NCBI GenBank assembly: GCA_029942205.1
Contig: JAOZTL010000155.1
Location: 1 to 7,198, forward strand
Length of the DNA: 7,198 bases
DNA from: Bacteroidales bacterium
Lineage (GTDB): Bacteria > Bacteroidota > Bacteroidia > Bacteroidales > JAOZTL01
Direction of reading: 5' to 3'
Numbering within the stretch: the first letter of the stretch is position 1; every line of letters starts with the position of its first letter. The position numbers and the translations under genes were made by a program. The notes below the pieces were generated by a model, which saw only the letters and a program-made list of their open reading frames with translations, did not search any database and had not been told where the DNA came from. Shown one piece after another: positions 1 to 5,980 of this stretch.

Positions 1-1
1 T

Positions 2-916
2 CAAGGAACAACTTATACTGTTATTTACGACAATATTCATCAGCAAGATTACACCACAGAAATAGACTCGGTACTTCATACTTTTGATTTATCATTGTCT
101 ACTTATGTACCTAGTTCTATCATTTCTAGAGTTAATGCAAACGATACTCTCGTAGAATTGGATGACTTTTTTCTTGCTTTTTTTGCTAAATCAAAAGAAG
201 TAAATGAAAAAACAGAAGGTGCTTTCGACATCACACTTGCGCCCATCGTGAATGCATGGGGCTTTGGATTTACGGATAAGCAAAAAGTGGATTCTATACT
301 GATTGATAGTTTGTTACAGTATATCGGGATGGACAAAGTACGTTTAGAAAACAAGCAAGTAGTAAAAAAATTTCCGCAAGTAATGCTTGACGGGAATGCC
401 ATTGCGCAAGGATACTCGGTGGATGTGATTGCTGCATTCTTAGACAAAAAAGGGATTGCTAATTATTTGGTCGAAATAGGAGGCGAAATCCGAGCTAAGG
501 GCATGAATGCCAAAGGAGAGCTGTGGCGAATTGGTGTGGATAAGCCAATAGAAAGCAGCGATGCATCGGATCGTGAGTTGCAAGCAATCGTTCAAATCAA
601 TAACCGTTCATTGGCTACATCAGGAAACTACCGCAAGTTTTTCAAGGAAAATGGACAAAAGTATTCGCACACGATCAATCCCAAAACAGGATTTCCTGCA
701 CAAAGCAAGCTACTGAGTGCTACGGTGATAGCGAAGGACTGCATGTCGGCAGATGCTTATGCTACTGCTTGCATGGTAATGGGTGTCGAAAATAGCATTG
801 CATTTATTAATGAAATGCCTGGCTTGCAAGCATTCTTTATCTTCACGGATAGCGAGGGAAATTACAAAACGTATGCAAGTAAAGACATCGAAAGTTTTAT
901 CACAGAAATAGAATAG
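2..916 (+). CDS. apbE: ApbE family FAD:protein FMN transferase, 5'-truncated by the window edge
   Basis: The enzyme uses Mg2+ and FAD to attach FMN covalently to a Thr/Ser of target proteins, such as the NqrB/NqrC and RnfG/RnfD subunits of ion-pumping redox complexes. It normally acts on the periplasmic side. The frame is open from the first bases, giving 304 visible residues; the TTG near 95 is internal (its codon is Leu in the conserved SLSTYVPSS segment). Family motifs occur in order: GTTY at the visible N-terminus, FDITLAPIVNAWGFG at about 75-89, GNAIAQGYSVD at about 131-141, EIGGE at about 158-162, SGNYRKF at about 207-213, SHTINPKTG at about 222-230, and ADAYATA at about 250-256, whose Asp and Thr match the metal-binding positions. 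About 30-40 residues, probably including a lipoprotein signal, lie outside the window. It converges on the cation transporter gene. No redox-complex gene is in view, so its target is unknown. Confidence 0.95.
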   Translation, partial: QGTTYTVIYDNIHQQDYTTEIDSVLHTFDLSLSTYVPSSIISRVNANDTLVELDDFFLAFFAKSKEVNEKTEGAFDITLAPIVNAWGFGFTDKQKVDSILIDSLLQYIGMDKVRLENKQVVKKFPQVMLDGNAIAQGYSVDVIAAFLDKKGIANYLVEIGGEIRAKGMNAKGELWRIGVDKPIESSDASDRELQAIVQINNRSLATSGNYRKFFKENGQKYSHTINPKTGFPAQSKLLSATVIAKDCMSADAYATACMVMGVENSIAFINEMPGLQAFFIFTDSEGNYKTYASKDIESFITEIE

Positions 917-980
917 GTCTTAGTCTTCGATCTCTTGATGTAGTTTTCATTCTTGCACAAAATCATTACAATCAATAATT
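914..980 (+). repeat. Diverged copy of the ~63-nt 3'-end hairpin element, after apbE
   Basis: This matches the tandem element found behind the KAS III gene, in the same orientation relative to its upstream gene. It begins with the apbE stop codon TAG. Shared blocks are TCTTCGATCT (924-933), TTGATGT (935-941) and the terminal AATCAATAATT (970-980). The distance from TTCGA to AATCAATAATT is 44 nt here and 45 nt in the KAS III copies, so the matches belong to one homologous unit. An apparent 6-nt insertion enlarges the loop. The stem AGGTC (915-919) with GATCT (929-933) can still form, including one G-T wobble. It could act as the apbE terminator, though the hairpin is weak and lacks a long T run. 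Confidence 0.7.
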
Positions 981-1015
981 CACACTTCATCAAACTATCG
1001 CAACTTACAGTACTA

Positions 1016-1047
1016 CGTAAGCAACATTAAATAGCACGAAATGCTTA
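1016..1047 (-). repeat. Shortened copy of the 3'-end hairpin element, after the cation transporter
   Basis: Read on the minus strand, the first 32 nt align without gaps to the copy at 2053-2022, with 26 of 32 positions identical. The last 16 nt (1031-1016) are an exact match. It starts at the TAA stop codon of the cation transporter. The six differences all fall in the stem positions. Two stem pairs have changed on both sides (G-C to C-G and T-A to A-T), one has become T-G, and the outermost pair is lost. The remaining stem is 1045-1041 with 1037-1033. The second half of the element (to AATCAATAATT) is not recognisable here. A second hairpin, TATCGA-GTA-TCGATA at 1046-1060, overlaps the stop codon and cannot form at the same time. 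Confidence 0.7.
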
Positions 1048-1905
1048 TCGAGTATCGATATGAATGGTGGCTTCCATGTCCAATTCTTGCTTGATCTCTT
1101 TCTTGATTTTAGAAGCAATCGCATTGGCTTCCTTCAGCAGCAAATCACCTGACAGCACAATGTGGAATGTTATTTCCGCATGATTTTCATAATCGTGAAT
1201 ACGAATTTGATGGGGTTCAATTTGACGTTTGCAATTGTGTGTAGCTATTTCTTTTACTTTATTGATAAGTTCGGGAGATGGAGCTTCGCCAAGCAAGGCA
1301 CTCACTGCTTCTTGCATTATTTCGTAGGTGGCATAAATCAACATAAATGCCACTATAATACCCATAAAAGCATCCAACCACCAGAAAAATTGCCCCAAGA
1401 ATATTCCAATAAGAATAATTACCGACGAAATGGCATCGCTACGATGATGCCATCCATCGGCTTTGAGGACTTTCGAGCCTGTTTTACGTGCTGCCCAAAA
1501 TGCGTATTGCGCCATTAACTCTTTGGCAACGATCGATATTACGGTAACAACAACAGCTAAGATGCCGTACACCACCGTGTTATGATCCATCAACTTATTA
1601 ATCGCTTCGATAATAAAATTGACAGCAATCATCGCTAACAAAACACCAATAATAACGGCTGCAATTAATTCTGCTCGCCCATGCCCAAACGGGTGGACTT
1701 TGTCTGCGGGTTTGGATGAAATTTTAACTCCCACCAATAGAATAATCGAACTGAGCGAATCCGAAAGCGTATGCCATGCATCGGTGATGATTGCTACGGA
1801 CTGACTCGTGATTCCTGCCCAGTACTTTATTACAAACAATAACACATTTCCAAAAATAGAAACCCATCCAGATTTTCTTGCGATACGACTGTCGGCTGTT
1901 TTCAT
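1045..1905 (-). CDS. Cation diffusion facilitator (CDF) family divalent metal transporter, FieF/YiiP-like
   Basis: This is a 286-residue inner-membrane protein expected to export divalent metals, probably Zn2+ or Fe2+, in exchange for protons. It has about six membrane segments in residues 12-200, then a cytosolic ferredoxin-like domain in about 208-286. The transport site shows as HTLSD in TM2 (H45, D49) and HHRSD in TM5 (H153, D157). This His-Asp/His-Asp set is typical of zinc transporters, whereas E. coli YiiP has Asp at the first position. The loop motif HPFGHGRAE (71-79) is also characteristic. The C-terminal part ends in an IHID motif of the kind that binds metal in this family. The length matches the family. 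The start MKTADSRIARKSGW gives a normal N-terminus. Metal specificity cannot be fixed from sequence alone. The gene stands alone behind a 271-bp intergenic region. Confidence 0.93.
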   Translation of the reverse strand: MKTADSRIARKSGWVSIFGNVLLFVIKYWAGITSQSVAIITDAWHTLSDSLSSIILLVGVKISSKPADKVHPFGHGRAELIAAVIIGVLLAMIAVNFIIEAINKLMDHNTVVYGILAVVVTVISIVAKELMAQYAFWAARKTGSKVLKADGWHHRSDAISSVIILIGIFLGQFFWWLDAFMGIIVAFMLIYATYEIMQEAVSALLGEAPSPELINKVKEIATHNCKRQIEPHQIRIHDYENHAEITFHIVLSGDLLLKEANAIASKIKKEIKQELDMEATIHIDTR

Positions 1906-1921
1906 TTGTTTGTTTTTTGTA

Positions 1922-1929
1922 CAAATTTA
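1922..1929 (-). promoter_or_regulatory. Possible -7 promoter element (TAAATTTG) for the cation transporter
   Basis: On the minus strand this reads TAAATTTG, matching the Bacteroidota -7 consensus TAnnTTTG, about 16 nt before the ATG at 1905. No TTG or TTTG is at the usual 17-23 nt upstream distance (candidates sit at 11 and 29 nt), and the leader would be very short. It overlaps a TTTGTACAAA palindrome (1916-1925). The call is tentative because such motifs arise easily in AT-rich DNA. Confidence 0.25.
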
Positions 1930-1988
1930 GCCATTTTTTTCAATAGACCATAAGCGAACAAAATTAATCACACCATTATTTCTTAATA

Positions 1989-2179
1989 AATTATTGATTG
2001 TTATTGTCTTTTGTACAAATGCGTAAGCAACATTAAAAAGGTCGAAGACCTTAAATTATTGACTGAAATAGTTCTATACAAGTGCATAAACAACATCAAA
2101 AAGATCGAAGATCTTAAATTATTGATTAAAATAGTTCTATACAAATGCGTAAGCAACATCAAAAAGGTCGAAGACCTTA
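1989..2179 (-). repeat. Tandem array of three copies of the 3'-end hairpin element
   Basis: Three head-to-tail units lie between the KAS III stop codon and the cation transporter: 2179-2117 (63 nt), 2116-2054 (63 nt) and 2053-1989 (65 nt, with a more diverged tail). On the minus strand each has a 6-bp stem with a TTC loop, then a T run, then a segment like GATGTTGCTTACGCA, TTGTA, and finally ATCAATAATT or close to it. Hairpins are at 2178-2164, 2115-2101 and 2052-2038. The middle unit changes a stem G-C to A-T on both sides, keeping the palindrome. The first unit begins with the T of the KAS III stop codon. There are no unique spacers, so it is not a CRISPR array. Confidence 0.9.
2161..2178 (-). 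terminator. Candidate intrinsic terminator of the KAS III gene
   Basis: On the minus strand AAGGTC-TTC-GACCTT is followed directly by three more T, giving a run of five T after GACC. The hairpin overlaps the stop codon TAA (2179-2177). The 6-bp stem is short, with only three G-C pairs, so termination by one copy may be weak. The two further copies downstream repeat the same hairpin plus T-run design and could add to it. Confidence 0.45.
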
Positions 2180-3253
2180 CTGTTTGTATACAAATGCATT
2201 GATATGCATTCCAGCTCCAACGGATGCAAACAATAGAATATCGTCTTTGGTAACGGAATGGTTTTCGTATTTATTATTCAGCACCCGATCGTACAGAGTA
2301 GGCACGGTGGCAACAGAGCTATTCCCAAGCGTGTTGATACTCATCGGCATGATGTTTTTAGGTAATTCTCTAATTTTGAACAACTTATACAGACGTTTAA
2401 TAATTGCTTCATCCATTTTTTCGTTCGCTTGATGAATAAAAAATTTTTTAACGTCTTGAATATCTACACCACTTTTATCCATGGCATCTTTCATTGCCAT
2501 AGGAACATGATTTAACGCATACTCATAAATTTTACGCCCTAACATCTTGATATAATGAACATTCTCGTCGCTACCTGGCTTGTAGGATTTTCCGAAATAA
2601 AGAAAATGAGCTTCATTTTTTGTATCCGTACGCATTGCGCTGGCAAGCAAGCCACGCTTATTGTCTTCCTCTAAGCCTTCGATGATGCAAGCACCAGCTC
2701 CATCCGAAAAAATCATGGTGTCTCTATCGTGTTTGTCGGTTACACGAGAGAGGGTTTCGCCTCCGATAACCAAAACACGCTTAGCAATGCCTGCTTTGAT
2801 GTAAGCATCCGCTTGAAGAACGCCTTGAATCCATCCAGGGCAACCGAATAGAATATCGTATGCCACGCAACTAGGATTTGCGATGCCTAAATTGTGTTTG
2901 ACACGTGCCGAAAGGCTTGGAACCATGCTGGCTTGAATACTTTTTCCATCCATATCGCCAAAGTTCTGTGCCATAATGATTTGATCGATACTCTCTGGGT
3001 CGATATTGGCAGACTCAATGGCTCGCTGTGCGGCAATCGTAGCCAAATCAGAGGTTTTCATGTCGAGACTAGCATAACGACGCTCTTCGATACCAGTTAT
3101 TGCTTTAAATTTATCTACAATAACATCAAATGAAGCATCAAATTTCTTGCCTTGTTCGTCATAAAACTCACTTCCTGCAAAATCGCTATTTGTCTTCAAT
3201 TCTGTAGGGATATAACTGCCTGTTCCGGTAATTACTGTATTCAGATAAGCCAT
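2177..3253 (-). CDS. 3-oxoacyl-ACP synthase III (KAS III/FabH-like) family enzyme
   Basis: This is a cytoplasmic thiolase-fold enzyme of 358 residues that would condense an acyl-CoA or acyl-ACP starter with malonyl-ACP. The Cys-His-Asn triad is complete: C138 in FGCPGW, H274 in FFIHQAN, and N311 in TLGNSSVATVP. Other hallmarks are the N-terminal TVITGTGSYIP, GGETLSR (164-170), SDGAGA (183-188) and a glycine-rich SVGAG near the C-terminus. It is about 40 residues longer than E. coli FabH, mostly from an N-terminal extension around 22-45. I chose the ATG at 3253, which gives the usual short N-terminus; an upstream in-frame ATG at 3283 would add ten residues. No acyl carrier protein, fabD or fabF lies nearby. 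It may therefore be a housekeeping FabH outside the usual cluster or a specialised synthase for a secondary lipid; the sequence does not decide this. The stop codon is part of the first 3'-end hairpin element. Confidence 0.9.
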   Translation of the reverse strand: MAYLNTVITGTGSYIPTELKTNSDFAGSEFYDEQGKKFDASFDVIVDKFKAITGIEERRYASLDMKTSDLATIAAQRAIESANIDPESIDQIIMAQNFGDMDGKSIQASMVPSLSARVKHNLGIANPSCVAYDILFGCPGWIQGVLQADAYIKAGIAKRVLVIGGETLSRVTDKHDRDTMIFSDGAGACIIEGLEEDNKRGLLASAMRTDTKNEAHFLYFGKSYKPGSDENVHYIKMLGRKIYEYALNHVPMAMKDAMDKSGVDIQDVKKFFIHQANEKMDEAIIKRLYKLFKIRELPKNIMPMSINTLGNSSVATVPTLYDRVLNNKYENHSVTKDDILLFASVGAGMHINAFVYKQ

Positions 3254-3337
3254 AATGAAAAGTTTATTCGGTTTTAAATTCATGACAAATTAACGGATCA
3301 TTTCTCTAAAAAAAAAGTTTTAGACTGATTAATTTTC

Positions 3338-3358
3338 ATCGAAAAGCGATTTTTCGAT
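3338..3358 (-). terminator. Intergenic hairpin after porQ, possible weak terminator
   Basis: ATCGAAAA (3338-3345) and TTTTCGAT (3351-3358) form a perfect 8-bp stem with a 5-nt loop. It lies in the 138-bp gap between the porQ stop and the KAS III start. The stem is AT-rich and is not followed at once by a T run on the minus strand, although a run of nine T lies further down (3316-3308). A competing stem pairs TTTTTCGA (3350-3357) with TCGAAAAA (3375-3382). It may be a terminator or simply low-complexity AT-rich DNA. Confidence 0.3.
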
Positions 3359-3391
3359 TTATTTGTTCTGAAAGTCGAAAAACAAAAAAGC

Positions 3392-4468
3392 TTAGTCGAG
3401 AGTGCGAACGGCATCGTCGTTGGTTATTGGCGGCTTTGATTTTTGGGAGACGAAAGGAATATTAATCGAAAATAAATGCGTGCTACCTGCCAAGTGAAAC
3501 CGACTAAATGCATAATTAAGACCAAAGCGGCGAGTTTGGATAGAGAATCCTCCCGATAAACCGACAAGTCCTTGCTTGACGGTAGCCCTCAATTCTCTTC
3601 GTTTTTGATAATCGAAGCCTACTTGCAGGTTAAAGTTTTTGGATAATAGAAACTCGATGGCATAAGCCGTGTGCGCAAAAGCTTGGTCTAATGCAATAAC
3701 GAGCGGCGAGCGTTCAGCAGATTCTGCATTATTATTGGTGGCTAATGACACACGACTGCCGAGTATATCGAAGCGATTCAGGTCGTGCAATAAGAACGAC
3801 AAACGAAATGGAGCATGTGCCAATTGCTTGCTCACTCCTATTTGTAAGGAGAACGGCATGGCTTCACGGTTTTCGTCGGAGTACGTTTTTAGCTGCATGC
3901 CCACATTCGACAGCAGAATACTGGCACTTAGCTTTTTAGGAGCATCATAATAAAGCAAACCGATGTCCGAGAGCAAGGCAAAAGACCACAACTGATCTTG
4001 ATACGATAAAGCAGGCTTTAGGCTTAGTCCCATGCGGAGTTTATCGGCAATCAAGCTACGAGAAAAGCCTAAATGCAAGCTATATTCGGATGAATAAAAA
4101 ACGGCAATGCGCTCACCTGTAGCGCTACGCTTCTCAAATTGTTTATGATCCAACACCTGAAAGCCAAACGAAAAGCTCGCTACCGCTGGCAAGTCGTGTA
4201 CGTACAGCAGATTAATGGCATAGGCATCCAAAAAATAGTTGTAAAACGTAAAATCGGCTTTACGGTGTAGCGATGGCAACGAAAGTGCTGGATTTTTATA
4301 CACAAAAGCAATGTCGGGCAAAAAGCGAGAGATCACGCTGTTGCCCAATGCCTCTTGCTTGGCCGAGGTAGGAATACTCAAGAACTGAAAACTCGACTGA
4401 CCGCCTGTTTGCGCTTGTAGCAACGTACTTAGGCTGATGAATAAAAGTATACTAATCGTTTTTCGCAT
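3392..4468 (-). CDS. porQ: Type IX secretion system protein PorQ
   Basis: PorQ is an outer-membrane-associated accessory protein of the Bacteroidota type IX secretion system. It belongs to the attachment complex with PorU, PorV and PorZ that helps release or anchor secreted proteins. This start (MRKTISILLF) gives 358 residues with a typical Sec signal peptide of about 19 residues, cleaved near LQA/QTGG. A start at 4480 would add MHLT. The family hallmark follows the cleavage site: TGG, then SSFQFLSIP, TSAKQEALG and a downstream NPAL. The rest alternates hydrophobic and polar residues in many short strands, as in PorV/FadL-type outer-membrane beta-barrels, with PFSLQIGVSKQL and the HAPFRLSF block matching PorQ proteins. 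No other secretion gene is in the window. Upstream is a 10-bp tandem repeat holding a -7-like promoter element, so it is probably transcribed separately from the gene at 5045-4554. Confidence 0.87.
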   Translation of the reverse strand: MRKTISILLFISLSTLLQAQTGGQSSFQFLSIPTSAKQEALGNSVISRFLPDIAFVYKNPALSLPSLHRKADFTFYNYFLDAYAINLLYVHDLPAVASFSFGFQVLDHKQFEKRSATGERIAVFYSSEYSLHLGFSRSLIADKLRMGLSLKPALSYQDQLWSFALLSDIGLLYYDAPKKLSASILLSNVGMQLKTYSDENREAMPFSLQIGVSKQLAHAPFRLSFLLHDLNRFDILGSRVSLATNNNAESAERSPLVIALDQAFAHTAYAIEFLLSKNFNLQVGFDYQKRRELRATVKQGLVGLSGGFSIQTRRFGLNYAFSRFHLAGSTHLFSINIPFVSQKSKPPITNDDAVRTLD

Positions 4469-4525
4469 GGTGAGGTGCATAACGGTGGTTGTTAAATATG
4501 CTGGTTTTCAAAATCAGCTCATACC

Positions 4526-4545
4526 CAAATATAAACAAGTATAAA
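4526..4545 (-). promoter_or_regulatory. Candidate porQ promoter region: 10-bp tandem repeat with TATATTTG
   Basis: On the minus strand TTTATACTTG is followed directly by TTTATATTTG. The second copy contains TATATTTG, a full match to the Bacteroidota -7 consensus TAnnTTTG. The first copy, TATACTTG, has one mismatch. A TTG at 4559-4557 lies 23 nt upstream of the second copy, at the edge of the accepted -33 spacing. Transcription would begin near 4519, leaving a leader of about 40-50 nt before porQ. Confidence 0.4.
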
Positions 4546-4553
4546 CGAGTGCC

Positions 4554-5045
4554 TTACAAGTCGGGGCTTTGCTTTAGTTTTTCGATTATTTCGTACACAG
4601 CAGGGCAGACGGCAATGTTTTTTCGGGTAATGCCCAGTAGCTGAACAAAGCGTTTGCTGTCGGTATGCGGGTATTCACGGCATGCTTTGGGGCGATGCTG
4701 GTACACGAGGCAATAATTTTCGTCGTCCAAAAACGGGCAGGGCATTTCAGCAAACACATAATCCTTGTCTTCGTCGATGCATAAGTATTGACTAATGAAT
4801 TGCTTATCGGAGAGCTTCAAGTATTTTGACAATCGTTCAATATCCTTCATTGATAAACGAGGTCCTAGCGTACGGCAACAATTGGCGCATGCCAAGCAAT
4901 CGATATGTTCAAACGCCTCGTCGTGTAAGCGATGCATTACATCATCCAGCTTCTTGGGTTTCTTCTTGCGCAACTTAGCAAAGAACTGTTTGTTCTCTTT
5001 CTCTTTGTTTTTTGCCAATTGAGGCAAGTCATGGATTGGAATCAT
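4554..5045 (-). CDS. YkgJ-family cysteine-cluster protein (putative zinc- or iron-binding)
   Basis: This is a 163-residue soluble protein of the CxxCxxCC family, annotated as putative zinc- or iron-chelating proteins; the biochemical role is poorly defined. The signature is C50-x2-C53-x2-C56-C57, in CLACANCC. Further conserved cysteines are C103 in MPCPFL, C112 in NYCLVY, C122 in KACREYPH and C147 in AVCP, the usual arrangement for a metal site built from distant cysteines. The first 40 residues are rich in Lys and Glu. The ATG overlaps the TGA of the transporter gene by four bases (ATGA at 5045-5042), so translation is probably coupled to it. It is the last gene of a three-gene operon. A functional link to its two neighbours is inferred from position only. 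Confidence 0.85.
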   Translation of the reverse strand: MIPIHDLPQLAKNKEKENKQFFAKLRKKKPKKLDDVMHRLHDEAFEHIDCLACANCCRTLGPRLSMKDIERLSKYLKLSDKQFISQYLCIDEDKDYVFAEMPCPFLDDENYCLVYQHRPKACREYPHTDSKRFVQLLGITRKNIAVCPAVYEIIEKLKQSPDL

Positions 5046-5977
5046 TTGGTTTGATTATGTTGTTCACTTTTCAAGTACATACGCAGGCGTAAATACATTT
5101 TCCGATTGATTTGAGACAAAAATAAACCAGCAATCACGATAATGATGCCTATGATGTTGGTTAAGTTTAGCCGTTCGTCGATCATAAAATAGGCAAATAC
5201 GGCAGTGAATACGGGGATAATGTTGGCAAGCGTGTTGGCTTTGGTTACGCCTAACTTCTGAATGCCGTAAGTAAACAGCATGAAGGCAAACGATGATGCA
5301 AAAACGGCTAACTCAACCAGCGGTATCCAAGCATCCCATTGAAAAGGAACGGATATGAAGTGCTCCACTTCTAGCGTTAAGAACAATGGCAGAAACATAA
5401 AAACGCCTATCGTATTTTGATACGTGATAATGCTGTACACGTTGTATTTACCTGCCAGCTTGATAACAACTACCGAATAGGCAACCGCAGCCAGCACTGC
5501 CATAAACAAGAGAAGGATTCCTCTTACGGGGTAGGATAATTCCAAATTGTCTTTCATTATCACCAATAACACGCCTACAACGGAGACTAAAATACCTATA
5601 AAGTTCATCAGCGATAATTTTTCTTTGAAAAAGTAATAGGCGGCGATGGGCGAGAAAAGCGGAATAGTGGCAACGATTACCGATGCTACTGAGGATGAGA
5701 CGTAGGATAGTCCGATGGTTTCGCCAATAAAATAAAGAAAGGGCTGAAAAAACGCAAGCAAAAACAACAGCCAAAAGTCTTTGAATGTTATCTTTTCGAG
5801 CTTTTGGAATGCGAAGCCAATCACCCAAAGGAATATAGCGGATAGCACCAAACGAATAATGACGATGGTGATGGGCTGATAAATGTCCAGCAGTATTTTT
5901 GTCCAAATGAATGAAAAGCCCCAAAACAACGTAGCCACCATCATGGCGGCATACGTTTTCATTGTTTGTTTACCCAT
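5042..5977 (-). CDS. EamA/DMT superfamily transporter (drug/metabolite transporter)
   Basis: This is a 311-residue inner-membrane protein with about ten hydrophobic segments arranged as two EamA repeats. The first spans roughly residues 8-140, with FWGFSFIWTK in the first segment and PLFSPIAAYYFFKEKLS before the fifth. The second spans roughly 152-288, with the matching IPVFTAVFAYFMIDERL. The positively charged tail (RKMYLRLRMYLKSEQ) is cytosolic. Members export amino acids, metabolites or drugs; the substrate cannot be read from sequence. It starts 3 nt after the stop of the dehydrogenase gene. An alternative start five residues in (MKTYAAMM) is possible. Placement behind a lysine-dehydrogenase-like enzyme makes an amino-acid-related substrate a reasonable guess, no more. 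Confidence 0.88.
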   Translation of the reverse strand: MGKQTMKTYAAMMVATLFWGFSFIWTKILLDIYQPITIVIIRLVLSAIFLWVIGFAFQKLEKITFKDFWLLFLLAFFQPFLYFIGETIGLSYVSSSVASVIVATIPLFSPIAAYYFFKEKLSLMNFIGILVSVVGVLLVIMKDNLELSYPVRGILLLFMAVLAAVAYSVVVIKLAGKYNVYSIITYQNTIGVFMFLPLFLTLEVEHFISVPFQWDAWIPLVELAVFASSFAFMLFTYGIQKLGVTKANTLANIIPVFTAVFAYFMIDERLNLTNIIGIIIVIAGLFLSQINRKMYLRLRMYLKSEQHNQTK

Positions 5978-5980
5978 AGG

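Noticed and set aside
95..916. apbE starting at 95 as a complete short gene
   Set aside because: The codon at 95 is TTG inside a conserved segment, and homologous sequence (GTTY and the helix before SLSTY) is readable upstream to base 2. The gene is cut by the window edge.
1989..2179. CRISPR array or integron attC sites
   Set aside because: The units abut directly with no unique spacers. The conserved ends do not match the RYYYAAC/GTTRRRY core sites of attC, and no integrase or cas gene is present.
2011..2202. A 63-codon open frame on the + strand encoding a 21-residue repeat
   Set aside because: It stays open only because the DNA unit is 63 nt, a multiple of three. It starts at TTG, runs into the KAS III coding region on the other strand, and the diverged copies at 914-980 and 1016-1047 do not keep the frame.
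2194..2209. Inverted repeat ATGCAT-TGAT-ATGCAT
   Set aside because: It lies inside the KAS III coding sequence, where it encodes the conserved MHINA near the C-terminus, so codon content explains it.
3306..3323. CTAAAA...TTTTAG palindrome around a run of nine A as a terminator
   Set aside because: The stem is almost all A-T and the region is low complexity; a stable hairpin is unlikely.
3360..3394. A further copy of the 3'-end element after porQ
   Set aside because: The porQ stop is also TAAG and a TTCGAC occurs nearby, but the hairpin, the ATGTTGCTTACG segment and the AATCAATAATT end are absent.
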